From Gemmatimonadota bacterium (GTDB lineage Bacteria; Gemmatimonadota; Gemmatimonadetes; Gemmatimonadales; Gemmatimonadaceae): 64,000 bases of DNA. The notes below the pieces were generated by a model. It was not told the DNA's origin. It searched no databases and saw only the letters and a program-made list of their open reading frames with translations. Location of the stretch: positions 58,339 to 122,338 of the forward strand of contig JACPFW010000030.1 of NCBI GenBank assembly GCA_016182795.1, given 5' to 3'. The translations under genes and the position numbers were made by a program. Each line of letters starts with the position of its first letter. Positions within the stretch are counted from its first letter, which is position 1. Shown one piece after another: positions 28,224 to 36,529 of this stretch.

Positions 28224-30416
28224 CTACCGTCGGGATCCCGTCCAGAAGACAAGAATCCCGCACGAAGCTTCCTCGGCGGCGCCGACCGCCGGCTGAAGTT
28301 CGGGGGGCGCCGTCGACGCACTCGCGTACAACTCGACGCCGGCCAGTGCGCTCAGCGGCACGAGCTCGTCAATCAGCGTCACGAGCTTCTTCTTATTGCC
28401 CACCGAGACGGAGTCTCGCATCAGATGTACCCCGTCGAGGAAGACGCTCGGCGTGCAGTCGGCACGTCCCAGCGCGAAGGCACGCCCGCGATCATCGCGC
28501 GCGACTCGGATGGACCGGCGACCATACAGGACATCGGTGGCCCGCAGGTTCGGACGCGTCTCCAGTTCCTCTGGGGTGATAAACTCCCCATTGAACGCGC
28601 CACGCTGCGTCCGGAGCATCCGGTCGTAGAACCCGCGCAATTCCAACATCGGCGGCACGCGGCTTCCCATTACCGTGACCGTACCAAGGCGCTGAGCAAT
28701 CGGAGGCAGCCGCACCACGAACTCACCGCCCGCGCCGCGACCAACGCGACCGTCAAAGGGCGCATATCCGATTCGCCGCACGCTGACCCGCAATGAATCT
28801 GGCGCCGACGCCATCGTGACGCGCCCGCTCTCGTCAGCGACGCGCTCCGTACCGCCCTCGACCTGGACGACGGCGTAGGCGATGGGCCGCTCTGCTACAT
28901 CGCGCACGCGAATCGCGATTCCCCAAAGCGCGCGCTCGATCCGCGCGATCCGCAGGTCAACCCGCGACCGACGCTGGCCCGGCGCCAGGCGCACTATCAT
29001 CCGATCGGTGGAGTCCGGTCCGAATCGCGCCTGCACGGACATCAGCCGCTCGCTAGGGACGCCGCACATCGTGAACGACCCGTCACCCGCAGACGACGAC
29101 ATCAGCACGCGGGTGCGCCAGTTGAGCTGGTCTTCCAGCCGCAGGTGGCCCTCCTGCCACTCCACGCGGACCGTTGCGTCCACCACTGGCCGCCCCGAGC
29201 CGTCACGCACCACGCCCTCCAACAGCCCCTCCCAACCAGTCGCCTTGGCGTCACACACCGAGGTCGTCATCAGCGTGTCCGCCTGCACTGCTGCCGCCTT
29301 CGCCGCGGGCAGTTCCACGATGACCTTCGGACCGAGTTGCTGCGTCCGTTTTGGCTCGTCGATGCCGTTGGAGAACAGCACCTCGTCTCCACGGCGCATG
29401 CGCCACACATCTCCCCCGGCCACGTGGAGTCCGGACACCCGGCCACCACGCTCGGTCCAGGTCATGCGCGGCATCCGGATCTCCCACTCGCTGATGAACC
29501 ACGATCCTTCGGCGAGGCGCGTGAACTCAAGCCGGCCGCCCAATTGCAGGCGCGCGAGATACGTGGGCAGGCCCTCGTAGCGGAACTCCACCCGGCGCAA
29601 CTCGCTGGTCGCTCGATCGATCCAGAGGATACCGCTCACATCAACGACGCCGCGGCGCAGCTTCACGGGTCGAAACGTCAGCCCCGTCCACTCATCGTGC
29701 TCGGTGGCATTCCGAACCAACCCCAGGCAGTGTCCCGCGACGAAGACGTCGGAGAGAAAGACGTTCGCGTCGGGCGCCCAGTACGCCGTCTCCGACTGCC
29801 GACTGAGCTGGTAGCCATTCTCGGCGAGATCCTCCGGCGACAGACTGGCGAACGGACTCCGCGAAGGGCCCTCTGAAAACTCCCGCATCTTCGGCGTGAG
29901 CGCGCGGTTTCCCACGGTGCGCTCCTGGGTGAACGTGGAGAAGCGCGCGATCGGCGGCCCCTCATCCGTTGACAGGGTCGTGGAGAGAATCGCCTTGCGC
30001 GCCTCGTCATAGGCCGCTGCCACGGCAGTGCCCACGGCGCCCGAGAGCCGGCACGTCGCTTGTGCAGTGGTGGTCACCGTCGGCAGCACGATGGGCGCAT
30101 GCGGCAGCATGACGCGCACCGACTGCGTATCGGTCGGCGTCAAGGTGATTTCGCCGATCTCGAAGGGCAGTTGACCAATGCGCAGCGCGCTCAGTTTCAC
30201 GCGTCCGGGCCGCACCGTTAGCGAGAACCGCCCCCCGCTGTTGGAGAGCGTGCGTGCCAAGATCGAGTCAGCACCGACGCTCCGGGCGACGACAATCACA
30301 CCTTCGGCAGCAGTGGTGCCGTCCTCACGGACCAGCGAACCACGAATGACTTGTGCCTGAATCACGCCAGGGATCAGCACCGCCAGTAGGGCACGCCGGA
30401 ATACACCGCGTAGCAT
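28224..30416 (-). CDS. Fused exported carboxypeptidase-regulatory / plug-like protein
   Basis: 730 residues from the ATG at 30416 (signal FRRALLAVLIPGVIQAQ). Residues about 20-480 align by eye with the protein at 30578: GTTAAEGVIVVARSVGADSI, HCLGLVRNATEHDEWTGLTF, FISEWEIRMPRMTW, VEWQEGHLRLEDQLNWRT. Residues about 500-730 align with the short paralogs at 27427 and 32086: RRIGYAPFDG, FITPEELETRPNLRATDVLY, CTPSVFLDGVHL, SCGILVFWTGSRR. The gene is therefore a fusion of two types that are separate, overlapping genes just upstream. Function unknown; predicted envelope protein. Confidence 0.8.
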   Translation of the reverse strand: MLRGVFRRALLAVLIPGVIQAQVIRGSLVREDGTTAAEGVIVVARSVGADSILARTLSNSGGRFSLTVRPGRVKLSALRIGQLPFEIGEITLTPTDTQSVRVMLPHAPIVLPTVTTTAQATCRLSGAVGTAVAAAYDEARKAILSTTLSTDEGPPIARFSTFTQERTVGNRALTPKMREFSEGPSRSPFASLSPEDLAENGYQLSRQSETAYWAPDANVFLSDVFVAGHCLGLVRNATEHDEWTGLTFRPVKLRRGVVDVSGILWIDRATSELRRVEFRYEGLPTYLARLQLGGRLEFTRLAEGSWFISEWEIRMPRMTWTERGGRVSGLHVAGGDVWRMRRGDEVLFSNGIDEPKRTQQLGPKVIVELPAAKAAAVQADTLMTTSVCDAKATGWEGLLEGVVRDGSGRPVVDATVRVEWQEGHLRLEDQLNWRTRVLMSSSAGDGSFTMCGVPSERLMSVQARFGPDSTDRMIVRLAPGQRRSRVDLRIARIERALWGIAIRVRDVAERPIAYAVVQVEGGTERVADESGRVTMASAPDSLRVSVRRIGYAPFDGRVGRGAGGEFVVRLPPIAQRLGTVTVMGSRVPPMLELRGFYDRMLRTQRGAFNGEFITPEELETRPNLRATDVLYGRRSIRVARDDRGRAFALGRADCTPSVFLDGVHLMRDSVSVGNKKKLVTLIDELVPLSALAGVELYASASTAPPELQPAVGAAEEASCGILVFWTGSRR

Positions 30417-30577
30417 TCGGAGGATTCTCCATACCGCGGGGGGCGGTTTGTCACCCGGACTTCGACGCTTCGGCGCCTCCCACCCGTTCACGCCCGCAGA
30501 GTAGCTCGTTCGTTACTCCACGTCACGTACATCATGCGCGGTCTGCGGCGGCGCGTCAAGCGACGAGGCCTTGGCAG

Positions 30578-32089
30578 TCAGGGCACGCGGGGAACCGCCG
30601 CCCGCACGCCCGCCACTCGCAGATCGAGACGCACCGCGTGCGCCCCCTCCGCAATGCGCGTGCTCACCTTGGGCGTCTTGCGTCCGCCATACTGCGCCGT
30701 CACGGTGAGCGCCTGACGCTCCGCCACGCCGCACACCGCAAACGTGCCGTCGCGCGCGGTAATCGTGCTCAGCCCCTGCGTCCGCCACGACAACTGTCGT
30801 CCCGCGAATGCGTGGCTGTCCTGCCACTCCACCGTTACTACCGCGTCAGGCAGCACCGTTCCGCGCTCATCGACGACTGTCCCCTGCACCACGCCCTTTG
30901 GTGCTCCGGCCGGCACCGTGGCGCACGCCTCCAGCGCCGCGCGCGCGTTCACCGAATCGGCCACCGCGCGCGCCGCCTCCTCGGCCGCCGCCAGCTTGGC
31001 CGGCGCCGGCTCTACGCGGCCGTTGGTGTACAGCACATCACGCCCGCGCTTGATCCACCACACCTCGCCCCCTTTTACCCACATCCCCACCAGGCGCGGC
31101 GTCCCCGGCGGCAGCGTCATGCGCGGCATCCGGATCTCCCACCTGCTCACGAACCAGATGCCGTCGGGGAGGCGCGTGAACTCCACGTCGCCTCCCGGTT
31201 CGGCGCGCTGCATCGTGATCGGCAGCCCGTCGTACGTGTACTGCATGCGACGCAGTTCATTGGTGGCGCGGTCGAGCCACAGCGTGCCGCGAACGTCCAC
31301 GTAGCCGCGCCGAAACTGCTGCGGCCGGAACGTCAGCCCTATCCACCCAGCGCGCTCGCCCTTCCCCTCCGTCAGCCCCAGGCAGTGCGTCGACGCAAAC
31401 GACTCCGACAGCAACACCTCGGCGTCGGGGGCGTGATACAGCGCGGCGATCGAGTCCGGCTGCATGTAGCCCACCTTCGCCAACGAGTCCGGCTTGATGC
31501 TCTGAAACGGCTTCACCGTGACGCCTTCCTGGAACTCCAGTGTCGGCTCACGGAACGCGCGGTTCCCGACACTGCGCGCCTGCTCGTACACGCTCAGCCG
31601 CGCCAACGGGTCGCCGTCACCCGACTTGAGCGTCGACGCCAGCAGCGCCTTGCGCACCTCTTCAAAGACGGTCGCCACCTGCGCGCCGGCCGTTCCCGAC
31701 TGTCGACAGCTCGACGACGCTTCGGTGGTGACCGCCGACAAGACGATGGGATCGTTGGGCAGCACCGCGCGCGCCTCGCGCCGTGCCCCCGCCGAGAGGG
31801 TGTACGCCGCGAACGCAAAGGGATGATGGCCGATGCGCAGCGCGCGCAGCCGCACCTCACCCGGCGTGAGCGTGAGCGCAAAGCGCCCGCTGCCGTTCGT
31901 CATCGTGCGCGCCAGCACGCTGTCGCGCGCGCCGCGCACGGCCACGACAATCACTCCCGCCGCCGGCGTCGAATCGGCGCGCAGCAGCGTTCCCTGCACC
32001 ACCTGCCCCTCGGCGCGCCGCAGCGGAAGCCCAGCGCTGAGCAAGGCGCCGAGTGTCAGCAGCACGGCGCGGAGCGTCCGGTGCGTCAC
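30578..32089 (-). CDS. Exported carboxypeptidase-regulatory-like protein (long paralog)
   Basis: 503 residues. The GTG at 32089 overlaps the stop of 32086 by 4 nt and gives a signal peptide (LRAVLLTLGALLSAGLPL). It starts with an Ig-like regulatory domain (VVQGTLLRADSTPAAGVIVV, FALTLTPGEVRLRALRIG), has a middle region with HCLGLTEGKGERAGWIGLTF, FVSRWEIRMPRMTL and MWVKGGEVWW, and ends in a second regulatory domain (GVVQGTVVDERGTVLPDAVV). It lacks the plug-like C-terminus of the fused paralog. Translational coupling suggests it works with the upstream plug-like protein. Confidence 0.78.
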   Translation of the reverse strand: MTHRTLRAVLLTLGALLSAGLPLRRAEGQVVQGTLLRADSTPAAGVIVVAVRGARDSVLARTMTNGSGRFALTLTPGEVRLRALRIGHHPFAFAAYTLSAGARREARAVLPNDPIVLSAVTTEASSSCRQSGTAGAQVATVFEEVRKALLASTLKSGDGDPLARLSVYEQARSVGNRAFREPTLEFQEGVTVKPFQSIKPDSLAKVGYMQPDSIAALYHAPDAEVLLSESFASTHCLGLTEGKGERAGWIGLTFRPQQFRRGYVDVRGTLWLDRATNELRRMQYTYDGLPITMQRAEPGGDVEFTRLPDGIWFVSRWEIRMPRMTLPPGTPRLVGMWVKGGEVWWIKRGRDVLYTNGRVEPAPAKLAAAEEAARAVADSVNARAALEACATVPAGAPKGVVQGTVVDERGTVLPDAVVTVEWQDSHAFAGRQLSWRTQGLSTITARDGTFAVCGVAERQALTVTAQYGGRKTPKVSTRIAEGAHAVRLDLRVAGVRAAVPRVP

Positions 32090-32892
32090 TTCCGCGCTCC
32101 CGTCCAGATCGCCATCAGTCCGCACCCCCCGTACGATGCCGTCGGGATCAACTCCACCGGCGCGCCGGCGATGCTCGGGTAGATCTCGATTCCCATGATC
32201 GAGCGTCCGTCTACGATCTCATCCAGCCCCAGCATCATCGCGGAGTTGGAACTAGACCGTCCCCCTCGAATTGACTTCGGCACCTCGCTCACATTGAGGT
32301 CCTGCGTCGTGCCCTTCACCAACTGCCCGTCCACCACGACGTTCATAGAGCATCGGGCTCGCCCCTGCGCGATAGGCTGCGAGCGACCATTGATGTTCAC
32401 CGTCGCGATGCGCGAGTACTGCCGTCCCTGAAGGATGTCCGACAGGCGCGGCACGTTGCGCGCCTCGAGTTCCTCGGGCGAGATGAACTCGCCGAGCATC
32501 GCGCTCTTGCGCACGCGCTCTACCCGCTCGTAGAAGCCCGTGCGCGACAGCGGTGTCACCTGCTGCGCCACGATGCGCACCGTGTCGACGAGTGCGGCGA
32601 GCGGTGTCATGCGCGCTTCGAAGTGGTCCGCGTCCGCGCCGCTCATCGCCCACCCGTCGAACGGGCGAAAGCCGATGCGCCGCGCCGACACCCGCACCGA
32701 GTCGCGCACCGTCAGTGGCATCGTCACCGATCCCGTCGCGTCGGCGATGCGGTCGGGCGTCCCGTTCACGGCGACCAGCGCATACGGCACCGCCTGACCG
32801 CCGACGGTCGTGATGCGCACTGTCACCGCCCGCGCCCTCTGCCCCTGCGCTGACGAAGCACAGAGCGCCAGCAACAACCATACACGTCGCAT
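32086..32892 (-). CDS. Exported carboxypeptidase-regulatory / TonB-plug-like protein (short paralog)
   Basis: 268 residues from the ATG at 32892 (signal RRVWLLLALCASSAQGQ). It carries VTVRITTVGGQAVPYALVAV, RRIGFRPFDG, FISPEELEARNVPRLSDILQ, the conserved Cys block CSMNVVVDGQLVKG and the tail YGGCGLMAIWTG. The two Cys are conserved in all three copies and may form a disulfide. It is the first gene of a leftward paralog series and lies just after the terminator that follows the atp genes. Confidence 0.78.
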   Translation of the reverse strand: MRRVWLLLALCASSAQGQRARAVTVRITTVGGQAVPYALVAVNGTPDRIADATGSVTMPLTVRDSVRVSARRIGFRPFDGWAMSGADADHFEARMTPLAALVDTVRIVAQQVTPLSRTGFYERVERVRKSAMLGEFISPEELEARNVPRLSDILQGRQYSRIATVNINGRSQPIAQGRARCSMNVVVDGQLVKGTTQDLNVSEVPKSIRGGRSSSNSAMMLGLDEIVDGRSIMGIEIYPSIAGAPVELIPTASYGGCGLMAIWTGARK

Positions 32893-32905
32893 CGACGCCT
32901 CCACA

Positions 32906-33466
32906 TCAAGAACCACACCAACCTCCACCCCACAAAACATACGGGGCGGCCCACCGGGCCGCCCCACTCAAAATCCCCCTCCCCTGCACCACACCCTGCC
33001 TCTTCCCCTTCCCCAAAATCACGAGAATCGCCGGGTTCACGTGCAGGTGCGGCACCACCGTCTTGCCGATCGCCGCGGTCAGCGCGACGGCCAGTGCTGC
33101 CTGGTCGGCGTCGTTCATCGCGCGCGACACGGTCACGCGCGCGTGCACCCGCCCCTCTTCGGCGTCGCGCAGGGCGTGGTACTGCGTGGCGACATGGCCG
33201 AGCAGCATCTGCCGGCCGTTGGTCACCATCTTCTGGACGAAGCGCACGAACAGCGACGGAGCCTGGCCGGTGAGGGCCTTGCCCAGCACTTCGTTCTTCT
33301 TCGCGCCGCTGACCGTCGGGGCGGCGAGGAAGCGCTTGAACGTCTCATCGCGCTCCAGCGTGTCGGCGAGCGCGCTGATCAGCGCGCCGAACTGGTCGCG
33401 GGCGTTCTCCTTGGCGGCCAGCGCAAGCAGCGCCTCCGCGTAGTTTCGCGCGATGGCGGACTGCAT
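32906..33466 (-). CDS. atpH: ATP synthase delta subunit, aberrant C-terminus
   Basis: The first ~147 residues are a normal F1 delta/OSCP chain (MQSAIARNYAEALLALAAKE, MVTNGRQMLLGHVATQYHAL, VHARVTVSRAMNDADQAALA, VVPHLHVNPAIL). After VNPAIL the expected GG-x-V-x-R-x-G-D-x-V-x-D-G-S segment is missing. The frame instead reads through a polypyrimidine repeat (32975-33014) and a terminator hairpin (32943-32965), giving GKGKRQGVVQGRG...WGGGWCGS. About 30 native residues appear lost. atpA, G, D and C do not follow. It may still be functional or be a broken copy. Confidence 0.82.
   Translation of the reverse strand: MQSAIARNYAEALLALAAKENARDQFGALISALADTLERDETFKRFLAAPTVSGAKKNEVLGKALTGQAPSLFVRFVQKMVTNGRQMLLGHVATQYHALRDAEEGRVHARVTVSRAMNDADQAALAVALTAAIGKTVVPHLHVNPAILVILGKGKRQGVVQGRGILSGAARWAAPYVLWGGGWCGS
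32943..32965 (-). terminator. Intrinsic terminator of the atp cluster
   Basis: 10-bp stem GGGGCGGCCC/GGGCCGCCCC with a 3-nt loop, followed leftward by GTATGTTTTGTG. It lies inside the open frame of the altered atpH, so the original stop codon was probably upstream of it. Confidence 0.7.
32975..33014. repeat. CCCCTGCACCACACCCTGCC...CCTTCCCC dispersed repeat, copy in the atpH end
   Basis: Polypyrimidine-rich element CCCCCTCCCCTGCACCACAC continuing CCTGCCTCTTCCCCTTCCCC. A closely matching copy in the same orientation precedes the moxR start (37046-37081). It replaces the native 3' end of atpH. Confidence 0.72.
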
Positions 33467-34041
33467 TACTTCGTCCCGATGGCCGAGAGGTACTTGTCGA
33501 CGAGCGCGCGGTTCGACGCGTCGTCGAGGTTCTTCTCAATCACCTTGCCCGCGCCGGCGATCGCCAGGTCCACCGCCTCGCGGCGGAGTTCGGCAATCGC
33601 GTTGTGCTTCTCGGCTTCGATGTCGCGCTTGGCGCGCTCCAGCATGTCGGCCTGCTGCACGCGTGTGTGCTCCAGCAGGTCGGCGCGCATCTTCTCCGCC
33701 GTGGCGCGGCCGTCGACGATGATCTTCTGCGCGTCGTTGCGAGCCGCCTCGAGCGCCGCCTTCTGCTCGGCGAGCAACGTGGCGGCCAGCTCACGGTCGG
33801 CCTTGGCCTGCTCCATCGCGTCGCGCAGCGACTGCTCGCGCTCTTCGACGGCGGCGAGAATCGGCTTGAACGCGAACTTCGACAGGACGAAGAAGAGGAC
33901 GGCGAAGACGACGAGCGTCCAGAACATCAGGCCGCCGGCCGGCGACAGCAGACCGCCCTTGGGGGCCTCCGCCTCGCTGGCAAACGCCGGCAGCGCAGTC
34001 ACGGCAACGAGCGTCAGGGCGCGGAACAGGAAGGAACGCAT
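33466..34041 (-). CDS. atpF: ATP synthase Fo subunit b
   Basis: 191 residues: a signal-peptide-like N-terminus (FLFRALTLVAVTALPAFA), the membrane anchor GGLMFWTLVVFAVLFFVLSK followed by FAFKPILAAVEEREQSLRDA, and a long charged coiled coil (AEEKMRADLLEH-like heptads, ERAKRDIEAEKHNAIAELRR). It forms the peripheral stalk linking Fo to F1 via delta. The stop overlaps the atpH start by one base (TAATG on the minus strand). Confidence 0.95.
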   Translation of the reverse strand: MRSFLFRALTLVAVTALPAFASEAEAPKGGLLSPAGGLMFWTLVVFAVLFFVLSKFAFKPILAAVEEREQSLRDAMEQAKADRELAATLLAEQKAALEAARNDAQKIIVDGRATAEKMRADLLEHTRVQQADMLERAKRDIEAEKHNAIAELRREAVDLAIAGAGKVIEKNLDDASNRALVDKYLSAIGTK

Positions 34042-34110
34042 AAGGTCAGATCAGAAAGAGGAAGGACCGGCGGGCCCGCCCGCACCGGGGCGGGCGGGCC
34101 GCCGAACTGC

Positions 34111-34404
34111 CTAGAACGTGAACTTCGACTGGATCAGGAACGACACCACTACGGCGAACAGCGCCACGCCTTCGATGAAGGCGGCGAAAATCAGCGCGGC
34201 CGTCTGGATCTTGGCAGCGACTTCCGGCTGACGGGCCATGCCCTCAACCGCCTGACCGCCCGCGCGACCGATGCCGAGGCCGGCGCCAATGACCGCCAAG
34301 CCAGCGCCAATGCCGGCGCCCATCATCGCCCACGCGCCCGTGTACTCCTTGCTGTACTCCGCCGCCGCCTGCAACAGGGGGAACATCATCGTCAGATACT
34401 CCAT
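34111..34404 (-). CDS. atpE: ATP synthase Fo subunit c
   Basis: 97 residues, a two-helix hairpin: AMMGAGIGAGLAVIGAGLGI, the polar loop AVEGMARQPE (R-Q-P signature) and AALIFAAFIEGVALFAVVVS with the ion-carrying Glu. The first helix lacks the Gln of sodium-type c subunits, so H+ coupling is expected. ATG at 34404 or a later ATG at 34389 with GGAG 9 nt upstream could be used; the difference is five residues. Confidence 0.95.
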   Translation of the reverse strand: MEYLTMMFPLLQAAAEYSKEYTGAWAMMGAGIGAGLAVIGAGLGIGRAGGQAVEGMARQPEVAAKIQTAALIFAAFIEGVALFAVVVSFLIQSKFTF

Positions 34405-34538
34405 CAAGAAAGTGGTACCGCCTCAGCACCCGCGGCGAGTCGCCCCGCCACCCTCCGCCAACGGATCCCCGGGATCCAGCGGACTTCGCCAGCCCTTCAG
34501 CCAGCTACCATCGGAACTGGTGGGTGATGCCAGCCCCG

Positions 34539-34564
34539 CCCATCTGCCATCTACCGTCTGCCCC
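34539..34564. repeat. CCATCTGCCATCTACCGTCTG repeat abutting the atpB stop
   Basis: Short polypyrimidine-rich element CCATCTGCCATCTACCGTCT plus GCCCC between atpB and atpE, directly touching the atpB stop codon at 34565. Similar to the elements at 16184 and 45349. Confidence 0.5.
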
Positions 34565-35563
34565 TTAGTGGTGTGACTCGCGTACCAATCCGATGAACAC
34601 CGAACTCAAGAGCGTAAAGATGAATGCCTGCACAAACGCCACCAGCAGTTCCAGCAGCATGATCGCCACCGCCATCGCCACCGGCGCCGGTGCGGCGACG
34701 TACGACTGGAACGTGAAGATGAGCCCAACCATCGCCAGCACCACGATGTGTCCCGCCGTCATGTTGGCGAACAAACGGATGGCCAGCGCGAACGGCTTGG
34801 TGAACTTCGAGATGATCTCGACCGGGCTCATGATCAGCGACATCGGGAGGCGCATGGCCAGCGGCATGTCATGCGGCCAGAAAATGATCGTGTTGATGTA
34901 GCCCTTGCCCAGGGCGCGCATGCCGGCCACTTCGATGACGACAAACGTCATGATCGCCAGCATCCCCGTCACCGCGATGTTTCCCGTCGCCGTCGCCATG
35001 TACGGGATGAGGCCGAGCAGGTTCGCGGTGAGGATGAAGAAGAAGATCGTCAGCAGGTACGGCACGAACGCTTCGCCGTGATGCCCGACGTTCGGCAGAA
35101 TGACTTCGTTGCGGATGTACAGCACCATCGCTTCGATGGCGCCCGCCAGCCCCTTGGGCGGCAGGCCCTGCGCCGCGCGCTGCGTATGCGCGCGCGCCGC
35201 GCTGACCAGCACCACTACGAGCAGCGCCGCAACAACCCACAGCATGACGATCAGCTTGGTCGGCGACGTGTCGACGTGGAACGGCCCGATGATCGGGAGC
35301 GGAATGTCAAAGCTCGGCCAGCCCGACGGCAGCGTCACTTCCTTGGCGAAGCCGTGCGACGGATTCAGCGACGGCAGCTCGAGGTGCTTGCCGTCGGTGA
35401 TATGCGGCGTGATGATGTCCGTCGGCTCTGCGCTCGCCGCGCCCTCTGTCTTCTCCGCTCCCTGCACTTGTGCAGCGGGGGCGGTCGGCGTGTGTTCCTG
35501 CGCCGCGAGCGGAGCAGCGAGAACGAGCGCGGCGATGGCGAATCGGAAGAATCCAGACTTCAT
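34565..35563 (-). CDS. atpB: ATP synthase Fo subunit a
   Basis: 332 residues. The ATG at 35563 starts a signal-peptide-like segment (FRFAIAALVLAAPLAAQ) and a long Ala/Pro-rich periplasmic extension before the family core begins (DIPLPIIGPFHVDTSPTKLI). The essential Arg is in KPFALAIRLFANMTAGHIVV, and LLGLIPYMATATGNIAVTG and the final helix AFVQAFIFTLLSSVFIG are typical. It forms the proton half-channels with subunit c. Coupled to atpI (ATGA). Confidence 0.95.
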   Translation of the reverse strand: MKSGFFRFAIAALVLAAPLAAQEHTPTAPAAQVQGAEKTEGAASAEPTDIITPHITDGKHLELPSLNPSHGFAKEVTLPSGWPSFDIPLPIIGPFHVDTSPTKLIVMLWVVAALLVVVLVSAARAHTQRAAQGLPPKGLAGAIEAMVLYIRNEVILPNVGHHGEAFVPYLLTIFFFILTANLLGLIPYMATATGNIAVTGMLAIMTFVVIEVAGMRALGKGYINTIIFWPHDMPLAMRLPMSLIMSPVEIISKFTKPFALAIRLFANMTAGHIVVLAMVGLIFTFQSYVAAPAPVAMAVAIMLLELLVAFVQAFIFTLLSSVFIGLVRESHH

Positions 35564-35907
35564 GGCTTGAGGAAGACGGGTTCGATCAGCGTGGAAACAA
35601 AGAAGAACGCAGCCAGACTCATCAGGGCGGGCGCGGGCGGGAAGCCCATCAGCCGCACACCGATCAGCGCGTGCAAGGCGAGTGTCAGAAACCGCAGCAG
35701 CATCCCCGCGCCCCAGCCGGCCATCATGTGCGCCGGTACGATCACGCGGACAAACAGGAAGCCAATGATCTGGATGCCGAGCGCGATGCCCGCCGAAAAC
35801 CAGACCGCCTGCTGAGCCGTGGGGTCGGTCCACAGCCGCGTGAGCAGCCAGGCCAGCCCAACGATCAACAGGAGCGACAGCCCCGCAAAAGCGAGGATGC
35901 GCTTCAC
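35560..35907 (-). CDS. atpI: ATP synthase subunit I-like membrane protein
   Basis: 115 residues with four predicted membrane helices (LAFAGLSLLLIVGLAWLL, AVWFSAGIALGIQIIGFLFV, LLRFLTLALHALIGVRL, ALMSLAAFFFVSTLIEPVF). Position between atpZ and atpB with 4-nt overlaps on both sides (GTGA, ATGA), together with size and topology, fits AtpI, which assists c-ring assembly or ion supply. Sequence motifs of this family are weak, so the call rests mainly on context. Confidence 0.75.
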   Translation of the reverse strand: MKRILAFAGLSLLLIVGLAWLLTRLWTDPTAQQAVWFSAGIALGIQIIGFLFVRVIVPAHMMAGWGAGMLLRFLTLALHALIGVRLMGFPPAPALMSLAAFFFVSTLIEPVFLKP

Positions 35908-36200
35908 TTGTCTTCCTTCTCCAACCGGTCCTGCTCCTCTTGCCGACGCTCGGCCGCTTTCAATGCGCGATACATGCTGTAGAACGCCGCCGTGGCACCG
36001 GTGAACACGCCGAGAATCATGAACCAGGGCGAGGTGCCGAGCTTACCGTCCACCCATTTCCCGACATACAGGAACAGAAGGAGGGCCAGCACGAACTGCA
36101 GGCCAAGGCCCATGAACTGGGTCCCCGGTCCGGACCGGAAAGCCCCTTGATCCATCGGGGTTTCCGCACGCTTTCGCGTGTCTTTCGAGTCTCTCGCCAC
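35904..36200 (-). CDS. atpZ: AtpZ/AtpI-family assembly protein
   Basis: 98 residues. After a basic N-terminus come two membrane helices, FMGLGLQFVLALLLFLYVGKW and SPWFMILGVFTGATAAFYSM, with VDGKLGTSPW between, the AtpZ pattern. A charged Glu/Lys tail follows. GTG at 36200 (AAGG 4 nt upstream) gives the usual basic N-terminus; ATG at 36155 is the alternative. First gene of the Fo operon; an 8-bp inverted repeat TTCGCTTG/CAAGCGAA (36215-36242) lies in its leader. Confidence 0.82.
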   Translation of the reverse strand: MARDSKDTRKRAETPMDQGAFRSGPGTQFMGLGLQFVLALLLFLYVGKWVDGKLGTSPWFMILGVFTGATAAFYSMYRALKAAERRQEEQDRLEKEDK

Positions 36201-36365
36201 AGCCTTGAAGATTATTCGCTTGTGAAATCTTTCGCAAGCGAAAACCGGACTCCGAAACCGGGGGTTTCCCCCTCTCAAACAGCCCCGTGCCGCCGTGGAA
36301 AACTCTACGCCGCGCCGCAGGTAGCAGGCCGCCGGCCCGCAACGCTTGTTTCCCAGCGTCAGAAA

Positions 36366-36385
36366 ATGACCCGGTCATTATGACC
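36366..36385. promoter_or_regulatory. Three ATGACC half-sites in the atpZ/lipoprotein divergent region
   Basis: ATGACC-C-GGTCAT is a perfect dyad immediately followed by T-ATGACC, giving three half-sites in 20 bp. It lies in the 329-bp intergenic region between the divergent atp operon and the BsuPI-like lipoprotein gene. The half-site spacing looks like a regulator binding site; the regulator is unknown. Confidence 0.35.
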
Positions 36386-36431
36386 GATTCACCAAGTGCC
36401 CATCACGTCTCAACTTGACGTGTTGCCATCC

Positions 36432-36462
36432 CTTTGACGGATCGTCAAAGTGTCAGTAAGTT
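36432..36462 (+). promoter_or_regulatory. Promoter with overlapping dyad upstream of the lipoprotein gene
   Basis: TTGACG (36434-36439), a 17-nt spacer and TAAGTT (36457-36462) form a plausible -35/-10 pair. A perfect inverted repeat CTTTGACG-GAT-CGTCAAAG (36432-36450) covers the -35 element, a repressor-operator arrangement. A further TTGACG-containing segment lies just upstream (ACTTGACGTG). The start codon is at 36530. Confidence 0.45.
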
Positions 36463-36529
36463 GAACGGCGGAATCGGTGACTCCCGCCCGCCCGGGATCA
36501 CAAATGTTTCGCCCTTTTCGGCGAAGAGA

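Noticed and set aside
30353..32182. 609-codon plus-strand frame opposite the paralog genes
   Set aside because: His/Arg-rich translation without motifs; the minus-strand genes have signal peptides and conserved paralogs.
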